NCBI GenBank assembly: GCA_009469675.1
Contig: SSSZ01000050.1
Location: 1 to 64,000, forward strand
Origin: Azonexaceae bacterium
Lineage (GTDB): Bacteria > Pseudomonadota > Gammaproteobacteria > Burkholderiales > Rhodocyclaceae
Direction: 5' to 3'
DNA length: 64,000 bases
Part shown: one piece after another, positions 1-9,327 of the stretch
Layout of the letters: every line of letters begins with the position of its first letter
Numbering within the stretch: the stretch's first letter is position 1
Made by a program: the position numbers and the translations under genes
The notes under the pieces: generated by a model
Databases searched by the model: none
Seen by the model: only the letters and a program-made list of their open reading frames with translations
What the model was told of the DNA's origin: nothing

Positions 1-52
1 CAAGTAGGGCTCGACCGTGCGGCGTTAATCGGGCATTTTTATGGATGTTCAT
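1..52 (-). CDS. IS481-family transposase, N-terminal 17 residues only (runs off the window)
   Basis: The ATG is at 52-50 on the minus strand, and the visible peptide starts MNIHKNARLTPHGRALL. This is the usual opening of IS481-family DDE transposases (MN-HKNARLTPHGR-), which form the N-terminal helix-turn-helix used to bind the element ends. The catalytic DDE core would lie beyond the left edge and cannot be seen, so intactness is unknown. No strong Shine-Dalgarno sequence is visible. The call rests on recognising a short but distinctive motif. Confidence 0.6.
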   Translation of the reverse strand, partial: MNIHKNARLTPHGRALL

Positions 53-124
53 TCGGGGCCTCGGAGGCTTGTATGGTTGGTGCCTCCAATTCTCCGGGGA
101 GACACCCCGAGTGAACAACCTACA
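1..124 (-). mobile_element. Left-edge fragment of an IS481-family insertion sequence
   Basis: Read on the minus strand, a TGT-initiated stretch near 124 leads into a short leader and then a start codon at 52. The first 17 residues of that reading frame match the very conserved N-terminus of IS481-family transposases. The outer boundary near 124 is a guess from the TGTAGG-like terminus, because the opposite end lies outside the window and no target duplication can be checked. The element lies just beyond the 3' end of the FecR-domain gene, in the same orientation. Confidence 0.6.
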
Positions 125-141
125 GAGAGATCACACCTAGA

Positions 142-903
142 TCAACGGGGCGGCGGTACGGAAAAAGTCGTTGCCCCGCGGTTCGGCGAGGTCGGATTGA
201 CCTCGCCGGCGGCGGGCGACGCTTTCGGCCCGGCCGGCAGAGGCGGCTCCTGCGCCGGCCCGGTTGTCGGCGGCAGGCCGGGCAACACCTCGCCGGGCTT
301 GACCGCGACACCTTCGCCGCCTTTGATTTCCGGCTTTCTGTCCGGCCCCGTCGCCCCGGCGGTCTGGCCGGGATGGACCAGGACGCAGCCCGCCGGGTTG
401 CAGACCTCGACCAGGCCGCTGACGGTGGTGACGGCCAGCCCGCCCTCGCCGAGCTGGGCGGAATACTCGGTGCCGCGGATGCCGATGGTGGCGACCACGG
501 TATTGACCCGGTACTGGTCGCGCCTGACCTTGCCGATCAACCCGGAGATGGTGCGCAATCCCCCCTTGAGGAGGGAGAAGAAGCCCTTGTCTTCGGCGTC
601 GGCCTGGCCGCCGCCGGCCGAGAAGCGGTATTCGTCGATACGAAAGCGCGAGGCAGGCTGCAGGGACAGGCTGGCGCCGTCGCGGAACTTGAGTTGGGCG
701 CGGCCGTCGCCGCCGGTTTCGACCGTTTCCCCGGCGTAGATTTCCCCGCCGCGGCTGGCCGGGCGGGCCACGCCGTCAGTTGCGACGATGCTCGTCGCGC
801 CGCTGGCAAAAACCACTCCGGCGGCAAGTTCCGCCGCCATGGCCGCGCCCGCCAGCCAGGCCAGCGCGGCCATGGCCAAGGGGCGGGCCAGGGCCGCCTT
901 CAC
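142..903 (-). CDS. FecR-domain exported protein
   Basis: About 253 residues. The likely start is GTG at 903, whose GTGA overlaps the stop of the upstream decarboxylase, so the two are translationally coupled. Residues 1-24 form a signal peptide (basic start, Ala/Leu core, AMA-AE cleavage site). A FecR domain follows at about 25-170, with the typical pattern 'GRAQLKFRDGASLSLQPASR' and 'TVVATIGIRGTEYSA'. The C-terminal 80 residues are Pro/Gly-rich and look disordered. No transmembrane anchor or SPOR domain is seen, so this is not a FecR sigma regulator of the FecIR type. It is more like the stand-alone periplasmic FecR proteins that accompany signalling or surface systems. Its role is unknown. 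Confidence 0.8.
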   Translation of the reverse strand: MKAALARPLAMAALAWLAGAAMAAELAAGVVFASGATSIVATDGVARPASRGGEIYAGETVETGGDGRAQLKFRDGASLSLQPASRFRIDEYRFSAGGGQADAEDKGFFSLLKGGLRTISGLIGKVRRDQYRVNTVVATIGIRGTEYSAQLGEGGLAVTTVSGLVEVCNPAGCVLVHPGQTAGATGPDRKPEIKGGEGVAVKPGEVLPGLPPTTGPAQEPPLPAGPKASPAAGEVNPTSPNRGATTFSVPPPR

Positions 904-3128
904 CGGACGCAATCCACGTAATAGCGGCCGTCTTCGCCCTTGACCAGGCCGTGGATGTCGGTTTCGAAGCCGGGGAAGCTGGCGTTGAAGGCGCGGGCGA
1001 ACTTGAGGTAGTTGCAAATCTTGGCGTTGAAGCGTTCCCCCGGAATGAGGAGGGGGATGCCCGGCGGATAGGGGGTGAGCAGCACGGCGGTGACCCGGCC
1101 TTCGAGGTCGTCCACCGGCACCCGCTCGATCTCCCGGTGGGCCATCCGGGCGAAGGCGTCGGCCGGGCGCATGGCGGGAATCATGTCGGAAAGGTACATC
1201 TCGGTGGTCAGGCGGGCCACGTCGTTCTGCTTGTACACCCCGTGGATCTGGGCGCACAAGTCCTTGAGGCCGACCCGCTCGTAGCGCGGGTGCTTTTGCA
1301 CGAACTCGGGCAGCACCTTCCACAGGGGCTGATTTTTGTCGTAGTCGTCCTTGAACTGCTGCAGGGCGGTGACCAGGGTGTTCCAGCGGCCCTTGGTGAT
1401 GCCGATGGTGAACATGATGAAAAAGCTGTAAAGACCGCACTTTTCGACGATGACCCCATGCTCGGCCAGGTACTTGGTGACGATGGCGGCGGGGATGCCG
1501 AAGTCGTCGGCAAAATCGCCGTCCACGTCGAGACCCGGGGTAATCACCGTGGCCTTGATCGGATCGAGCATGTTGAAGCCGTCGGCGAGCTTGCCGAAGC
1601 CGTGCCAGCGTTCGCCGGGCTTGAGCATCCACGCTTCGCGCTCCTCGATGCCCTCTTCCGACAGGTCGTCCGGCCCCCAGACCCTGAACCACCAATCGGC
1701 GCCCCATTCCTCGTCAACCTTGCGCATGGCGCGGCGGAAATCCAGGGCCTCGGCGATCGATTCCTCGACCAGGGCCGTGCCGCCGGGTTCCTCCATCATC
1801 GCCGCCGCCACGTCGCAGGAGGCGATGATCGAATACTGGGGCGAAGTCGAGGTATGCATCAGGTAGGCCTCGTTGAAGATGTCCCGGTCGAGCTTCCTGT
1901 TCTCGCAGTCCTGGACGAGGATTTGCGAGGCCTGGGAAAGCCCGGCCAGCAGTTTGTGGGTCGACTGCGTGGCGAAGATCATCGATTCCTTGCAGCGCGG
2001 CCGATCGGCGCCGATGGCGTGGTAGTCGCCGTAGAAATCGTGGAAGGCGGCGTGGGGCAGCCAGGCTTCGTCGAAGTGCAGGGTGTCGATCTTGCCGTCG
2101 AGCATCTCCTTGATCTCTTCGACGTTGTAGAGGATGCCGTCGTAGGTGGACTGGGTGATAGTAAGTACCCGCGGCTGGGCGCCCTTGTCGGTGGCGAAGG
2201 GGTTGGCGGCGATCTTCTTCTGGATGTTGGCCCAGGCGAACTCTTCCTTGGGGATGGGACCGATGATGCCGTAGTTGTTGCGGGTCGGCATGAGGAAGAC
2301 GGGCACGGCGCCGGTCATCATGATCGAATGGAGCACCGACTTGTGGCAGTTTCTATCGACCACCACGATGTCTCCCGGCGCCACGGTGGAGTGCCAGACG
2401 ATCTTGTTCGACGTGGACGTGCCGTTGGTGACGAAATACAGGTGGTCGCAGTTGAAGATGCGGGCGGCGTTGCGTTCCGAGGCGGCGACCGGCCCCGTGT
2501 GGTCGAGGAGCTGACCCAGTTCCTCGACGGCGTTGCAGACGTCGGCGCGCAGCATGTTCTCGCCGAAGAACTGGTGGAACATCTGGCCCACCGGGCTTTT
2601 GAGGAAGGCGACGCCCCCCGAGTGGCCGGGACAGTGCCAGGAATACGAGCCGTCGGCGGCGTAATGGGTGAGCGCCCGGAAGAAGGGGGGCGCCAGGGAA
2701 TCGAGATAGGCCTTGGCTTCGCGCTTGACGTTGCGGGCGATGAATTCCGGCGTGTCCTCGAACATGTGGATGAAGCCGTGCAACTCCCGCAGGACGTCGT
2801 TGGGGATGTGGCGCGAGGTGCGGGTCTCGCCGTGCAGGAAGATGGGGATGTCGCTATTGCGGTTGCGGATTTCGGAAACGAAAGCGCGCAACTCGGCCAG
2901 GGTCTCCTCCGGCTCGTTGGCCAACTCCTCGTCGTCGATGGAGAGGATGAAGCAGGAAGCCCGGCTCTGCTGCTGGGCGAAGGAGGTCAGATCGCCATAG
3001 CTGGTGACGCCGAGGACTTCCATCCCCTCTTTTTCGATGGCCTCCGCCAGGGCGCGGATGCCGAGACCGGAGGTATTCTCCGAGCGGAAGTCTTCGTCGA
3101 TGATGATGACAGGAAAATGAAAACGCAT
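900..3128 (-). CDS. PLP-dependent Orn/Lys/Arg decarboxylase (biodegradative class)
   Basis: 742 residues, the usual length of the inducible lysine/arginine/ornithine decarboxylase family. The N-terminal 'wing' domain is flavodoxin-like (residues 1-130), followed by the fold-type-I PLP core and the C-terminal domain. The Schiff-base lysine is in STHKLL at about K392, and the family's HxxGxxFLxSPxG-type segment is visible near residue 170 (HCPGHSGGVAFLKSPVG). The reaction removes the alpha-carboxyl of a basic amino acid to give cadaverine, agmatine or putrescine. The exact substrate cannot be told from sequence. In proteobacteria such enzymes serve acid resistance or polyamine supply. The ATG is at 3128. 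It is coupled by a 4-bp overlap to the downstream FecR protein, an unusual pairing. No adjacent amine antiporter is present. Confidence 0.9.
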   Translation of the reverse strand: MRFHFPVIIIDEDFRSENTSGLGIRALAEAIEKEGMEVLGVTSYGDLTSFAQQQSRASCFILSIDDEELANEPEETLAELRAFVSEIRNRNSDIPIFLHGETRTSRHIPNDVLRELHGFIHMFEDTPEFIARNVKREAKAYLDSLAPPFFRALTHYAADGSYSWHCPGHSGGVAFLKSPVGQMFHQFFGENMLRADVCNAVEELGQLLDHTGPVAASERNAARIFNCDHLYFVTNGTSTSNKIVWHSTVAPGDIVVVDRNCHKSVLHSIMMTGAVPVFLMPTRNNYGIIGPIPKEEFAWANIQKKIAANPFATDKGAQPRVLTITQSTYDGILYNVEEIKEMLDGKIDTLHFDEAWLPHAAFHDFYGDYHAIGADRPRCKESMIFATQSTHKLLAGLSQASQILVQDCENRKLDRDIFNEAYLMHTSTSPQYSIIASCDVAAAMMEEPGGTALVEESIAEALDFRRAMRKVDEEWGADWWFRVWGPDDLSEEGIEEREAWMLKPGERWHGFGKLADGFNMLDPIKATVITPGLDVDGDFADDFGIPAAIVTKYLAEHGVIVEKCGLYSFFIMFTIGITKGRWNTLVTALQQFKDDYDKNQPLWKVLPEFVQKHPRYERVGLKDLCAQIHGVYKQNDVARLTTEMYLSDMIPAMRPADAFARMAHREIERVPVDDLEGRVTAVLLTPYPPGIPLLIPGERFNAKICNYLKFARAFNASFPGFETDIHGLVKGEDGRYYVDCVR

Positions 3129-3149
3129 GGAATTCCTTAAAACGCTAAC

Positions 3150-3207
3150 CGCAGAGACGCAGAGGCGCAGAGATTCTTGGGTTTCTCCGCGCCTCTGCGT
3201 CTCTGCG
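3150..3207. repeat. Long GC-rich inverted repeat between decarboxylase and dcd
   Basis: The arms 3150-3168 and 3189-3207 are perfectly complementary over 19 bp and consist of variations on GCAGAGACGCAGAGGCGC. Pairing continues inwards with one mismatch, leaving a loop of about 10 nt. Both flanking genes are read on the minus strand, so the transcript would carry a very stable hairpin between dcd (downstream) and the region upstream of the decarboxylase. 'cgcagagacgcagag'-type sequences recur as dispersed intergenic repeats in many bacterial genomes. There is no T-run, so it is not a classical terminator. Confidence 0.85.
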
Positions 3208-3222
3208 TTTCATGGTGTGCCG

Positions 3223-3789
3223 TCAGATTTTCGGCAGCGTGACGCCGACCTGGCCCTGGTACTTGCCGCCCCGGTCCTTGTAGGAGGTTTCGCAGACCTC
3301 GTCGGACTCGAAGAAGAGCACCTGGGCGCAGCCTTCTCCGGCATAAATTTTGGCCGGCAGCGGCGTGGTGTTGGAGAACTCGAGGGTCACATAGCCCTCC
3401 CATTCGGGTTCGAAGGGGGTGACATTGACGATGATGCCGCAGCGGGCATAGGTGCTTTTGCCCAGGCAGACGGTGAGCACCGAGCGGGGAATGCGGAAGT
3501 ATTCGACAGTGCGGGCCAGGGCGAAGGAATTGGGCGGGATGATGCAGACGTCGGATTCGATCTCGACAAAGGACTTGGGGTCGAAGGCCTTGGGGTCCAC
3601 CACCGTCGAGTTGATGTTGGTGAACACCTTGAATTCGCGGGCGCAGCGGATGTCGTAGCCGTAGCTCGAAGTACCGTAGGAGACGATTTTCTGCCCCTTG
3701 GCCTCGCGCACCAGTTCCGGCTCGAAGGGTTCGATCATGCCGTGCTCAGCCGCCATGCGGCGAATCCATTTGTCCGATTTGATGGCCAT
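3223..3789 (-). CDS. dcd: dCTP deaminase
   Basis: 188 residues, the usual size. It converts dCTP to dUTP and ammonia, feeding dUMP and hence dTTP synthesis in the cytoplasm. The family's trimer-core motifs are all visible: '[12 protein letters not shown]' (residues 37-48), the catalytic-region stretch '[15 protein letters not shown]' with the general-base Glu, and the terminal 'KYQGQVG' segment that closes over the nucleotide. The start is ATG at 3789. It lies on the same strand as, and upstream of, the decarboxylase, but the large hairpin at 3150-3207 separates them, so cotranscription is doubtful. Confidence 0.97.
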   Translation of the reverse strand: MAIKSDKWIRRMAAEHGMIEPFEPELVREAKGQKIVSYGTSSYGYDIRCAREFKVFTNINSTVVDPKAFDPKSFVEIESDVCIIPPNSFALARTVEYFRIPRSVLTVCLGKSTYARCGIIVNVTPFEPEWEGYVTLEFSNTTPLPAKIYAGEGCAQVLFFESDEVCETSYKDRGGKYQGQVGVTLPKI

Positions 3790-3828
3790 GCCCGATGCCC
3801 TCGCCCTGCTGAAAATAAAGGCGGAATT

Positions 3829-5796
3829 TTACCCGCCTTGCGGGCCGGGGACAGCAGTTTTATTGCCCTCGGCGTCTGCCGGGGCGCCTTCGACTCCCTG
3901 ACCCGCCGCACCGGCGCCGGCCGGTCGACCATCCGCCGGTGTGGCCCGGCGCACGGCCCGGCCGGCGTGGGCGATGAGTTCTTCGAGGTCGCTCCCCTGG
4001 TCGGGAAAAAAGCTGACGCCGACCCTCGCCCCTGGGGTGATGGGCTGCCCTTCGCAGGCGAGCGGCTGGTCGAGCAGCGTCGCCAGGCCTTCGGCCAGGG
4101 CCTCGCCGGCGCTTCGCTCCTTGAGATCGGGCAGCAGGGCAACGAATTCGCCGCCGCCGACCCGGGCCAGGGTGTCGGATTCCCGCAAGCGCGTGCGCAG
4201 CATGCCGGCCAGGTGCTTGAGGAAGCGGTCGGCGACGGCACGCCCCAAGCGCCGGGCGGCCTCTTGGTAGCAGTCGAGTTCGATGACCAAGACGGCGAAG
4301 CCGCCGCCATGGCGTTTCGCCCGGGCTATTTCCTGTTGCGCCCGGTCAAAGAGGAGGCGTCGATTGGGCAAGCCGGTGAGGTCGTCGGCCATGGCGGTGG
4401 CGTCGCCCCGCTCTTTTTCCCGGAGGCGCTCGGTTTCGTCGGAAAGAACCGCCATGTAATAGGGCGCGTCGGCGTCGCCGAGAAGCCGGATATCGAGCCA
4501 GGCGGGATACACCTCGCCGGACTTGCGCCGGTTCCAGATTTCACCGCTCCAGCTCTGGGCGGTCTCGAGATCCCGCTGCATGGCGCGGAAAAAGTCGGGG
4601 GAATGCCGGCCGGAATCGAAAATCCGGGGCGACCGGCCGAGCAATTCTTCGCAGGAATAACCGGTGACCTCGGCCACGGCCGGATTGGCGTATACGATGA
4701 GGCGATTGCGATCGACCACGAACACGCCGATCTGAAGCTGATCGAGCATGGGCGGCGAAAACGGCGGCATCTCGGCCTTGGCGGCAGCTCTCGCGCCGCC
4801 GCCGGTGGCGCTCCGGCGCAGCAGCAGCGCCAGTTCGACGCGATTGATCGCGCCACATTTGCGGAACATGTTGGTGAGGTGGCTGCGGACGGTCCAGAAA
4901 CTGATTCCCAGGCGTTCGGCAATGTTCTTGTCGGGCAGCCCGGCCGCCACCAGTTCGGCGATCATCGCCTCCCGCCGGGAAAATCCGAGAGGGTTCGCAG
5001 CCTGCCCGTCGACGGGGTTCGGCGTTTCGCCGGAGCCGGTGCGGAGCAGCAACTTCTGGGCGAAAAAGGCCAGTTCGTCGGGCTTCACCGGCTTGGGCAG
5101 ATAGACGCTGGCACCGGCACGCAAGGCATCGAGCTTGCGCGCCTCGTCGTGAAACCCGGAAACGACGATGATCGGCGTCGCCAGCGCATGACCGATCGAC
5201 TGGCGCAGGAGCCGGACCAACTGGTTGCCTGATTGGCTTTCGCCCAGGACGATGTCGACGACCAGCAGGTCGTAGGCGGTCACCAGTACCGATTCGAGGG
5301 CGTCGTCCAGACTGCCGGCGCAATCGACGGCCATACCCAGACCTTCCAGGATACGGGCCATGTACGCCGCCACCGCCGTATCGTCGTCGAGAACCAGGGC
5401 GCGGCCACCAACCGGCGCTCCCGACGTCTTTTCCCGGGCGAAGGCATCGAAATAACGCTCCAGGCCATCAACGTCGTGCCGCCGGAAAACTTCCGTAGCC
5501 CCGGCGCGCAAGGCCTCTTTGGCCAAGGTATCGGATTCGTCGGCGACGAGCAGGACGACGGGAACCAGTGCGGTCTCAGGGCAGCGGCGCAACGCTTCGA
5601 CGACGCACAGATAATCGTCGTCGCGGGTAAACCGGGCTGCCGAAAGGACGAGGTCGACGGGTTCACCGCCGAGGGCGGCGGCAAGGCTCGCCAACCCGTC
5701 GCCGACGATCGGCGTCCAGCCCCGTCGACGGACCAGTTCCGCCAGAAGGTTTCGAATAGACGCCGATCGGTCCAGGCACAGAATCCTAGCTTGCAT
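3829..5796 (-). CDS. Multidomain regulator: REC-REC-LuxR HTH-PAS-GGDEF (degenerate GGDEF)
   Basis: About 655 residues from ATG 5796, chosen because AGGAG lies a few bases upstream; a longer in-frame start at 5862 has no such site. Order of domains: receiver 1 (1-120) lacks the phospho-acceptor Asp (LVLSAARF where LVLxDxxx is expected). Receiver 2 (about 130-255) keeps it (LLVVDIVL) and the switch Lys (LPKPVKP). A LuxR-type HTH follows (about 275-335, SRREAMIAELVAAGLPDKNI). Then come PAS (about 345-460) and a GGDEF domain (about 475-630). The signature is GGGEF, so the metal-binding residue is lost and cyclase activity is unlikely. Internal placement of the HTH with signalling domains on both sides is unusual. 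It probably links a phosphorelay to transcription, with the GGDEF as a sensor or interaction module. No cognate kinase is adjacent. Confidence 0.85.
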   Translation of the reverse strand: MQARILCLDRSASIRNLLAELVRRRGWTPIVGDGLASLAAALGGEPVDLVLSAARFTRDDDYLCVVEALRRCPETALVPVVLLVADESDTLAKEALRAGATEVFRRHDVDGLERYFDAFAREKTSGAPVGGRALVLDDDTAVAAYMARILEGLGMAVDCAGSLDDALESVLVTAYDLLVVDIVLGESQSGNQLVRLLRQSIGHALATPIIVVSGFHDEARKLDALRAGASVYLPKPVKPDELAFFAQKLLLRTGSGETPNPVDGQAANPLGFSRREAMIAELVAAGLPDKNIAERLGISFWTVRSHLTNMFRKCGAINRVELALLLRRSATGGGARAAAKAEMPPFSPPMLDQLQIGVFVVDRNRLIVYANPAVAEVTGYSCEELLGRSPRIFDSGRHSPDFFRAMQRDLETAQSWSGEIWNRRKSGEVYPAWLDIRLLGDADAPYYMAVLSDETERLREKERGDATAMADDLTGLPNRRLLFDRAQQEIARAKRHGGGFAVLVIELDCYQEAARRLGRAVADRFLKHLAGMLRTRLRESDTLARVGGGEFVALLPDLKERSAGEALAEGLATLLDQPLACEGQPITPGARVGVSFFPDQGSDLEELIAHAGRAVRRATPADGRPAGAGAAGQGVEGAPADAEGNKTAVPGPQGG

Positions 5797-5993
5797 GACT
5801 CCTAATCCAGACAGCCGCGACCACCACGAGGCACGCCGAAGCGCACCCCGGGCCAAGGGCATGGCCCCGAGCGGCAGTATTACTTATGGACTAGGGACAA
5901 CCAATCCCTACTATTAGCTAATTCGCCGGGAGGATGCTGGCGGCGCCGGATTTCTCCCGCGCCGACATCGCTGCCCTGCGCCAGCCCCGGCCT

Positions 5994-7085
5994 TCAGGTG
6001 TTCTGCACCACGATATTGGGAAACTTATTGGTCATGTCCTTGGCCTTTTCGGCGATCTTGATCGCCACCCGGCGGGCGATGGCGCGGTAGATTTCCGCCG
6101 CCTTCGATTCCGGGGCGCCGACCACCGTCGGCTTGCCGCCGTCGGCCATCTGACGGATGGCCATTTCCAGGGGCAGGCTCCCCAGGAACTCGACGCCGTA
6201 GTCGGCGCACATCCGGGCACCGCCCCCCTCGCCGAAAATGTGTTCGGCGTGGCCACACTGGGAGCAGACGTGGATGCTCATGTTCTCGACGATGCCGAGG
6301 ATGGGAATATTGACCTTCTCGAACATCTTGAGGCCCTTCCGGGCGTCGATGAGGGCGATGTCCTGGGGCGTGGTGACGATCACCGCGCCGGTCACCGGCA
6401 CCTTCTGGGCGAGCGACAGCTGCGTGTCGCCGGTGCCCGGCGGCATGTCGACGATGAGGTAATCGACGTCGCGCCAGTTGGTCTGGTGCAACAACTGGTC
6501 GAGGGCCTGGGTGACCATGGGGCCGCGCCATACCATGGGGGTTTCGACATCGATCATGAAGCCGATCGACTGGGCCTGGACGCCGTAGGCTTCGAGGGGT
6601 TCCATGCTCTCGCCGTCGCGGGAGACGGGCTGCTGGCCCTGGAGGCCAAGCATCTGGGGCTGCGAGGGGCCGTAGATGTCGGCATCGAGAAGGCCCACCG
6701 TGGCGCCTTCCTGGGCGAGCGCCAGGGCGAGGTTGACGGCGGTCGTGCTCTTGCCGACGCCGCCCTTGCCGGAGGCGACGGCGATGATGTTCTTGACCCC
6801 GGGCAGAAGCTTGACCCCCTGCTGTACGGCGTGGGAGATGATCTTCACCGAGACGTTGGCCGAAACGTTGCCGACGCCGGGCAGGGCGCGCACCGCCGCG
6901 ATGACCTGCTTGCGCACGGCGTCGACCTGGCTTTTGGCCGGGTAGCCGAGTTCGACGTCGAAGGCGACGTCGTCGCCGTCGACCTTGATGTTCTTGACAG
7001 CCTTGCCGGCGACGTAGCTCTTGCCGGTATTGGGGTCGATGGCCTGGCCGAGGGCGGCGCGGACAGCTTCGACGGTAACGCTCAT
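5994..7085 (-). CDS. apbC: Fe-S cluster carrier ATPase, Mrp/ApbC/NBP35 family
   Basis: 363 residues. The N-terminal MIP18-like (DUF59) domain spans 1-85. The deviant Walker A motif GKGGVGKST starts at residue 106, followed by the DxxPPGTGD switch. The CxxC pair that bridges the transferred 4Fe-4S cluster is in 'HVCSQCGH' near residue 265. In the cytosol the dimer binds and hands over Fe-S clusters to apo-enzymes. The start is ATG at 7085 with a GGAGA-type ribosome site. It is divergent from metG across 111 bp, an arrangement common in betaproteobacteria. Confidence 0.95.
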   Translation of the reverse strand: MSVTVEAVRAALGQAIDPNTGKSYVAGKAVKNIKVDGDDVAFDVELGYPAKSQVDAVRKQVIAAVRALPGVGNVSANVSVKIISHAVQQGVKLLPGVKNIIAVASGKGGVGKSTTAVNLALALAQEGATVGLLDADIYGPSQPQMLGLQGQQPVSRDGESMEPLEAYGVQAQSIGFMIDVETPMVWRGPMVTQALDQLLHQTNWRDVDYLIVDMPPGTGDTQLSLAQKVPVTGAVIVTTPQDIALIDARKGLKMFEKVNIPILGIVENMSIHVCSQCGHAEHIFGEGGGARMCADYGVEFLGSLPLEMAIRQMADGGKPTVVGAPESKAAEIYRAIARRVAIKIAEKAKDMTNKFPNIVVQNT

Positions 7086-7160
7086 TGCTCTTTCTCCTGG
7101 AGATACCCGACTAATTTAGTAAGGATAACACGGCCGGCCCGGCCTTGGGCCGGCGGCCTT

Positions 7161-7169
7161 TGCTAGAAT
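7161..7169 (+). promoter_or_regulatory. Probable extended -10 promoter element for metG
   Basis: TGCTAGAAT has the TGn extension plus a TAGAAT hexamer, 27 bases before the metG ATG. No convincing -35 box is seen at the right spacing, which extended -10 promoters tolerate. It lies in the apbC-metG divergent gap. Confidence 0.4.
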
Positions 7170-7196
7170 AGACGTTTTGTCGCCAGGCCAGAAGCC

Positions 7197-9311
7197 ATGC
7201 CCCGCCAGATTCTCGTCACCTCCGCCCTGCCCTACGCCAACGGGGCCATCCACCTCGGCCACCTGGTCGAATACATCCAGACCGACATCTGGGTGCGCTT
7301 CCAGAAGATGCAGGGCCATCAATGCTGGTACGTCTGCGCCGACGACACCCACGGCACCCCCATCATGCTGCGCGCCGAAAAGGACGGCATCACCCCCGAG
7401 GCGCTGATCGAGCGGGTCCACGCCGAACATTCCCGCGACTTTGCCGGTTTCCACGTCGCCTTCGATAACTACTATTCGACCCATTCCGAGGAAACCCGCT
7501 TTTTCGCCAACGACATCTACGGCAAGCTCAAGGCCGCCGGGCTGATCGAAACCCGCACCATCGAGCAGTACTACGACCCGGTCAAGGCGATGTTCCTGCC
7601 CGACCGCTTCATCAAGGGCGAATGCCCCAAGTGCGGCGCCAAGGACCAGTACGGCGACAACTGCGAGACCTGCGGCGCCGCCTACACCCCCAACGAACTG
7701 AAGAACCCCTACTCCGCCGTCTCCGGCGCCCAACCCGAACTGCGCCAATCCGAACACTATTTCTTCAAGCTCTCGGACCCGCGCTGCCAGGCCTTCCTGC
7801 GCCGCTACACCCGGGAAGACGGCCGCCTGCAGCCGGAAGCCGCCAACAAGATGCAGGAATGGCTGGGGGCCGAAGGCGAAAACAAGCTCACCGACTGGGA
7901 CATCTCCCGCGACGCCCCCTACTTCGGCTTCGAAATTCCCGACGCCCCGGGCAAGTACTTCTACGTCTGGCTCGACGCCCCCATCGGCTATTTCGGCAGC
8001 TTCAAGAACCTGGTGGCGCGGCAGGCCGCCGAGGGGGTCGCCATCGATCTCGCCGCCTTCATCGACGCCGATGCCGCAGCCAAGGCCGGCACCGAGCTGT
8101 ACCACTTCATCGGCAAGGACATCCTCTACTTCCACGCCCTCTTCTGGCCGGCGGAGCTGGCCCACGCCGGCTACCGCACGCCGACCCGCATCTTCGCCCA
8201 CGGCTTCCTGACCGTGGACGGCGCCAAGATGTCGAAGAGCCGCGGCACCTTCATCACCGCCGAGAGCTTCCTCAAGACCGGACTCAACCCGGAATGGCTG
8301 CGCTACTACTACGCCGCCAAGCTGTCGGCGACCATGGAGGACATCGACCTCAACCTGGAGGACTTCGGCGCCCGGGTCAATGCCGATCTGGTGGGCAAGT
8401 ACGTCAACATCGCCAGCCGCTCCGCCGGCTTCATCAGCAAGCGCTTCAACGGCCAGCTGGCCCCGGCCGATGCCGGCCTGCCCGCCATCAAGGCCATCCA
8501 GGAAGCCGCCCCCCGCGTCGCCGAGCTTTACGAAGCGCGGGAATTCGGCAAGGCCATGCGCGAGGTCATGGCCCTGGCCGACGGCGCCAACCAGTACGTC
8601 GATAGCGTCAAACCCTGGGAACTCGCCAAGCAGGAAGGCAAGGAGGCCGAACTGCACGCCGCCTGCTCCAACGCGCTGAACCTCTTCCGCCTGCTGACGG
8701 TGTTCTTGAAGCCCGTTCTGCCGGCGGTGGCCGCCAAGGTCGAAACCTTCCTCAACATCGCCCCCCTGGCCTGGGCCGACGCCGCCGCCCTGCTCGCCGG
8801 CGGCCACGGCATCAAGGCCTACGAACACCTGATGACCCGGGTGGACGCCAAGCTCATCGAGAAGCTGGTCGAGGCCAACAAGGAATCCCTGGCCCCCGCC
8901 CCCGAGCAGTCCTCGCCCCAGCGCCACGCCGAACACCAGGAGAAGGCCGCCGAAAAGCAGGTGGCCGAAGCCGCCCACTGCAGCATCGACGACTTCATGA
9001 AGGTGGACCTGCGTATCGCCAAAATCGTCGAGGCCAGCCAAGTCGAAGGCGCCGACAAACTGATCCGCCTGCAGCTCGACATCGGCGAAGAAAAGCCGCG
9101 CCAGGTCTTCGCCGGCATCAAGTCCGCCTACGACCCGGCCGCCCTGGTTGGCCGCCTGACGGTGATGGTCGCCAACCTGGCGCCGCGCAAGATGAAGTTC
9201 GGCCTTTCCGAAGGCATGGTGCTGGCCGCCTCGGACCCCGACGGCAAGACCGGCGGCCTCTACATCCTGGCGCCGGATGCGGGCGCCCAGCCCGGCATGC
9301 GCGTCAAATAG
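7197..9311 (+). CDS. metG: Methionyl-tRNA synthetase
   Basis: 704 residues, the long bacterial form. It charges tRNA-Met with methionine using ATP. The class I signature HLGH is at residues 19-22 ([10 protein letters not shown]). A zinc knuckle of the form [18 protein letters not shown] is present near residue 145, and KMSKS at about residue 344. The C-terminal 110 residues form the OB-fold tRNA-binding/dimerisation domain ([24 protein letters not shown]). The start is ATG at 7197 and the length agrees with the family. It is followed within 17 bases by the flavoprotein gene on the same strand, so read-through is likely. Confidence 0.98.
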   Translation: MPRQILVTSALPYANGAIHLGHLVEYIQTDIWVRFQKMQGHQCWYVCADDTHGTPIMLRAEKDGITPEALIERVHAEHSRDFAGFHVAFDNYYSTHSEETRFFANDIYGKLKAAGLIETRTIEQYYDPVKAMFLPDRFIKGECPKCGAKDQYGDNCETCGAAYTPNELKNPYSAVSGAQPELRQSEHYFFKLSDPRCQAFLRRYTREDGRLQPEAANKMQEWLGAEGENKLTDWDISRDAPYFGFEIPDAPGKYFYVWLDAPIGYFGSFKNLVARQAAEGVAIDLAAFIDADAAAKAGTELYHFIGKDILYFHALFWPAELAHAGYRTPTRIFAHGFLTVDGAKMSKSRGTFITAESFLKTGLNPEWLRYYYAAKLSATMEDIDLNLEDFGARVNADLVGKYVNIASRSAGFISKRFNGQLAPADAGLPAIKAIQEAAPRVAELYEAREFGKAMREVMALADGANQYVDSVKPWELAKQEGKEAELHAACSNALNLFRLLTVFLKPVLPAVAAKVETFLNIAPLAWADAAALLAGGHGIKAYEHLMTRVDAKLIEKLVEANKESLAPAPEQSSPQRHAEHQEKAAEKQVAEAAHCSIDDFMKVDLRIAKIVEASQVEGADKLIRLQLDIGEEKPRQVFAGIKSAYDPAALVGRLTVMVANLAPRKMKFGLSEGMVLAASDPDGKTGGLYILAPDAGAQPGMRVK

Positions 9312-9327
9312 GGCGATCCCCGTCGCC

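Noticed and set aside
9277..9327. Longer start of the flavoprotein inside metG
   Set aside because: It would place 17 residues before the twin-arginine motif and overlap metG by 35 bp, with no better ribosome site.
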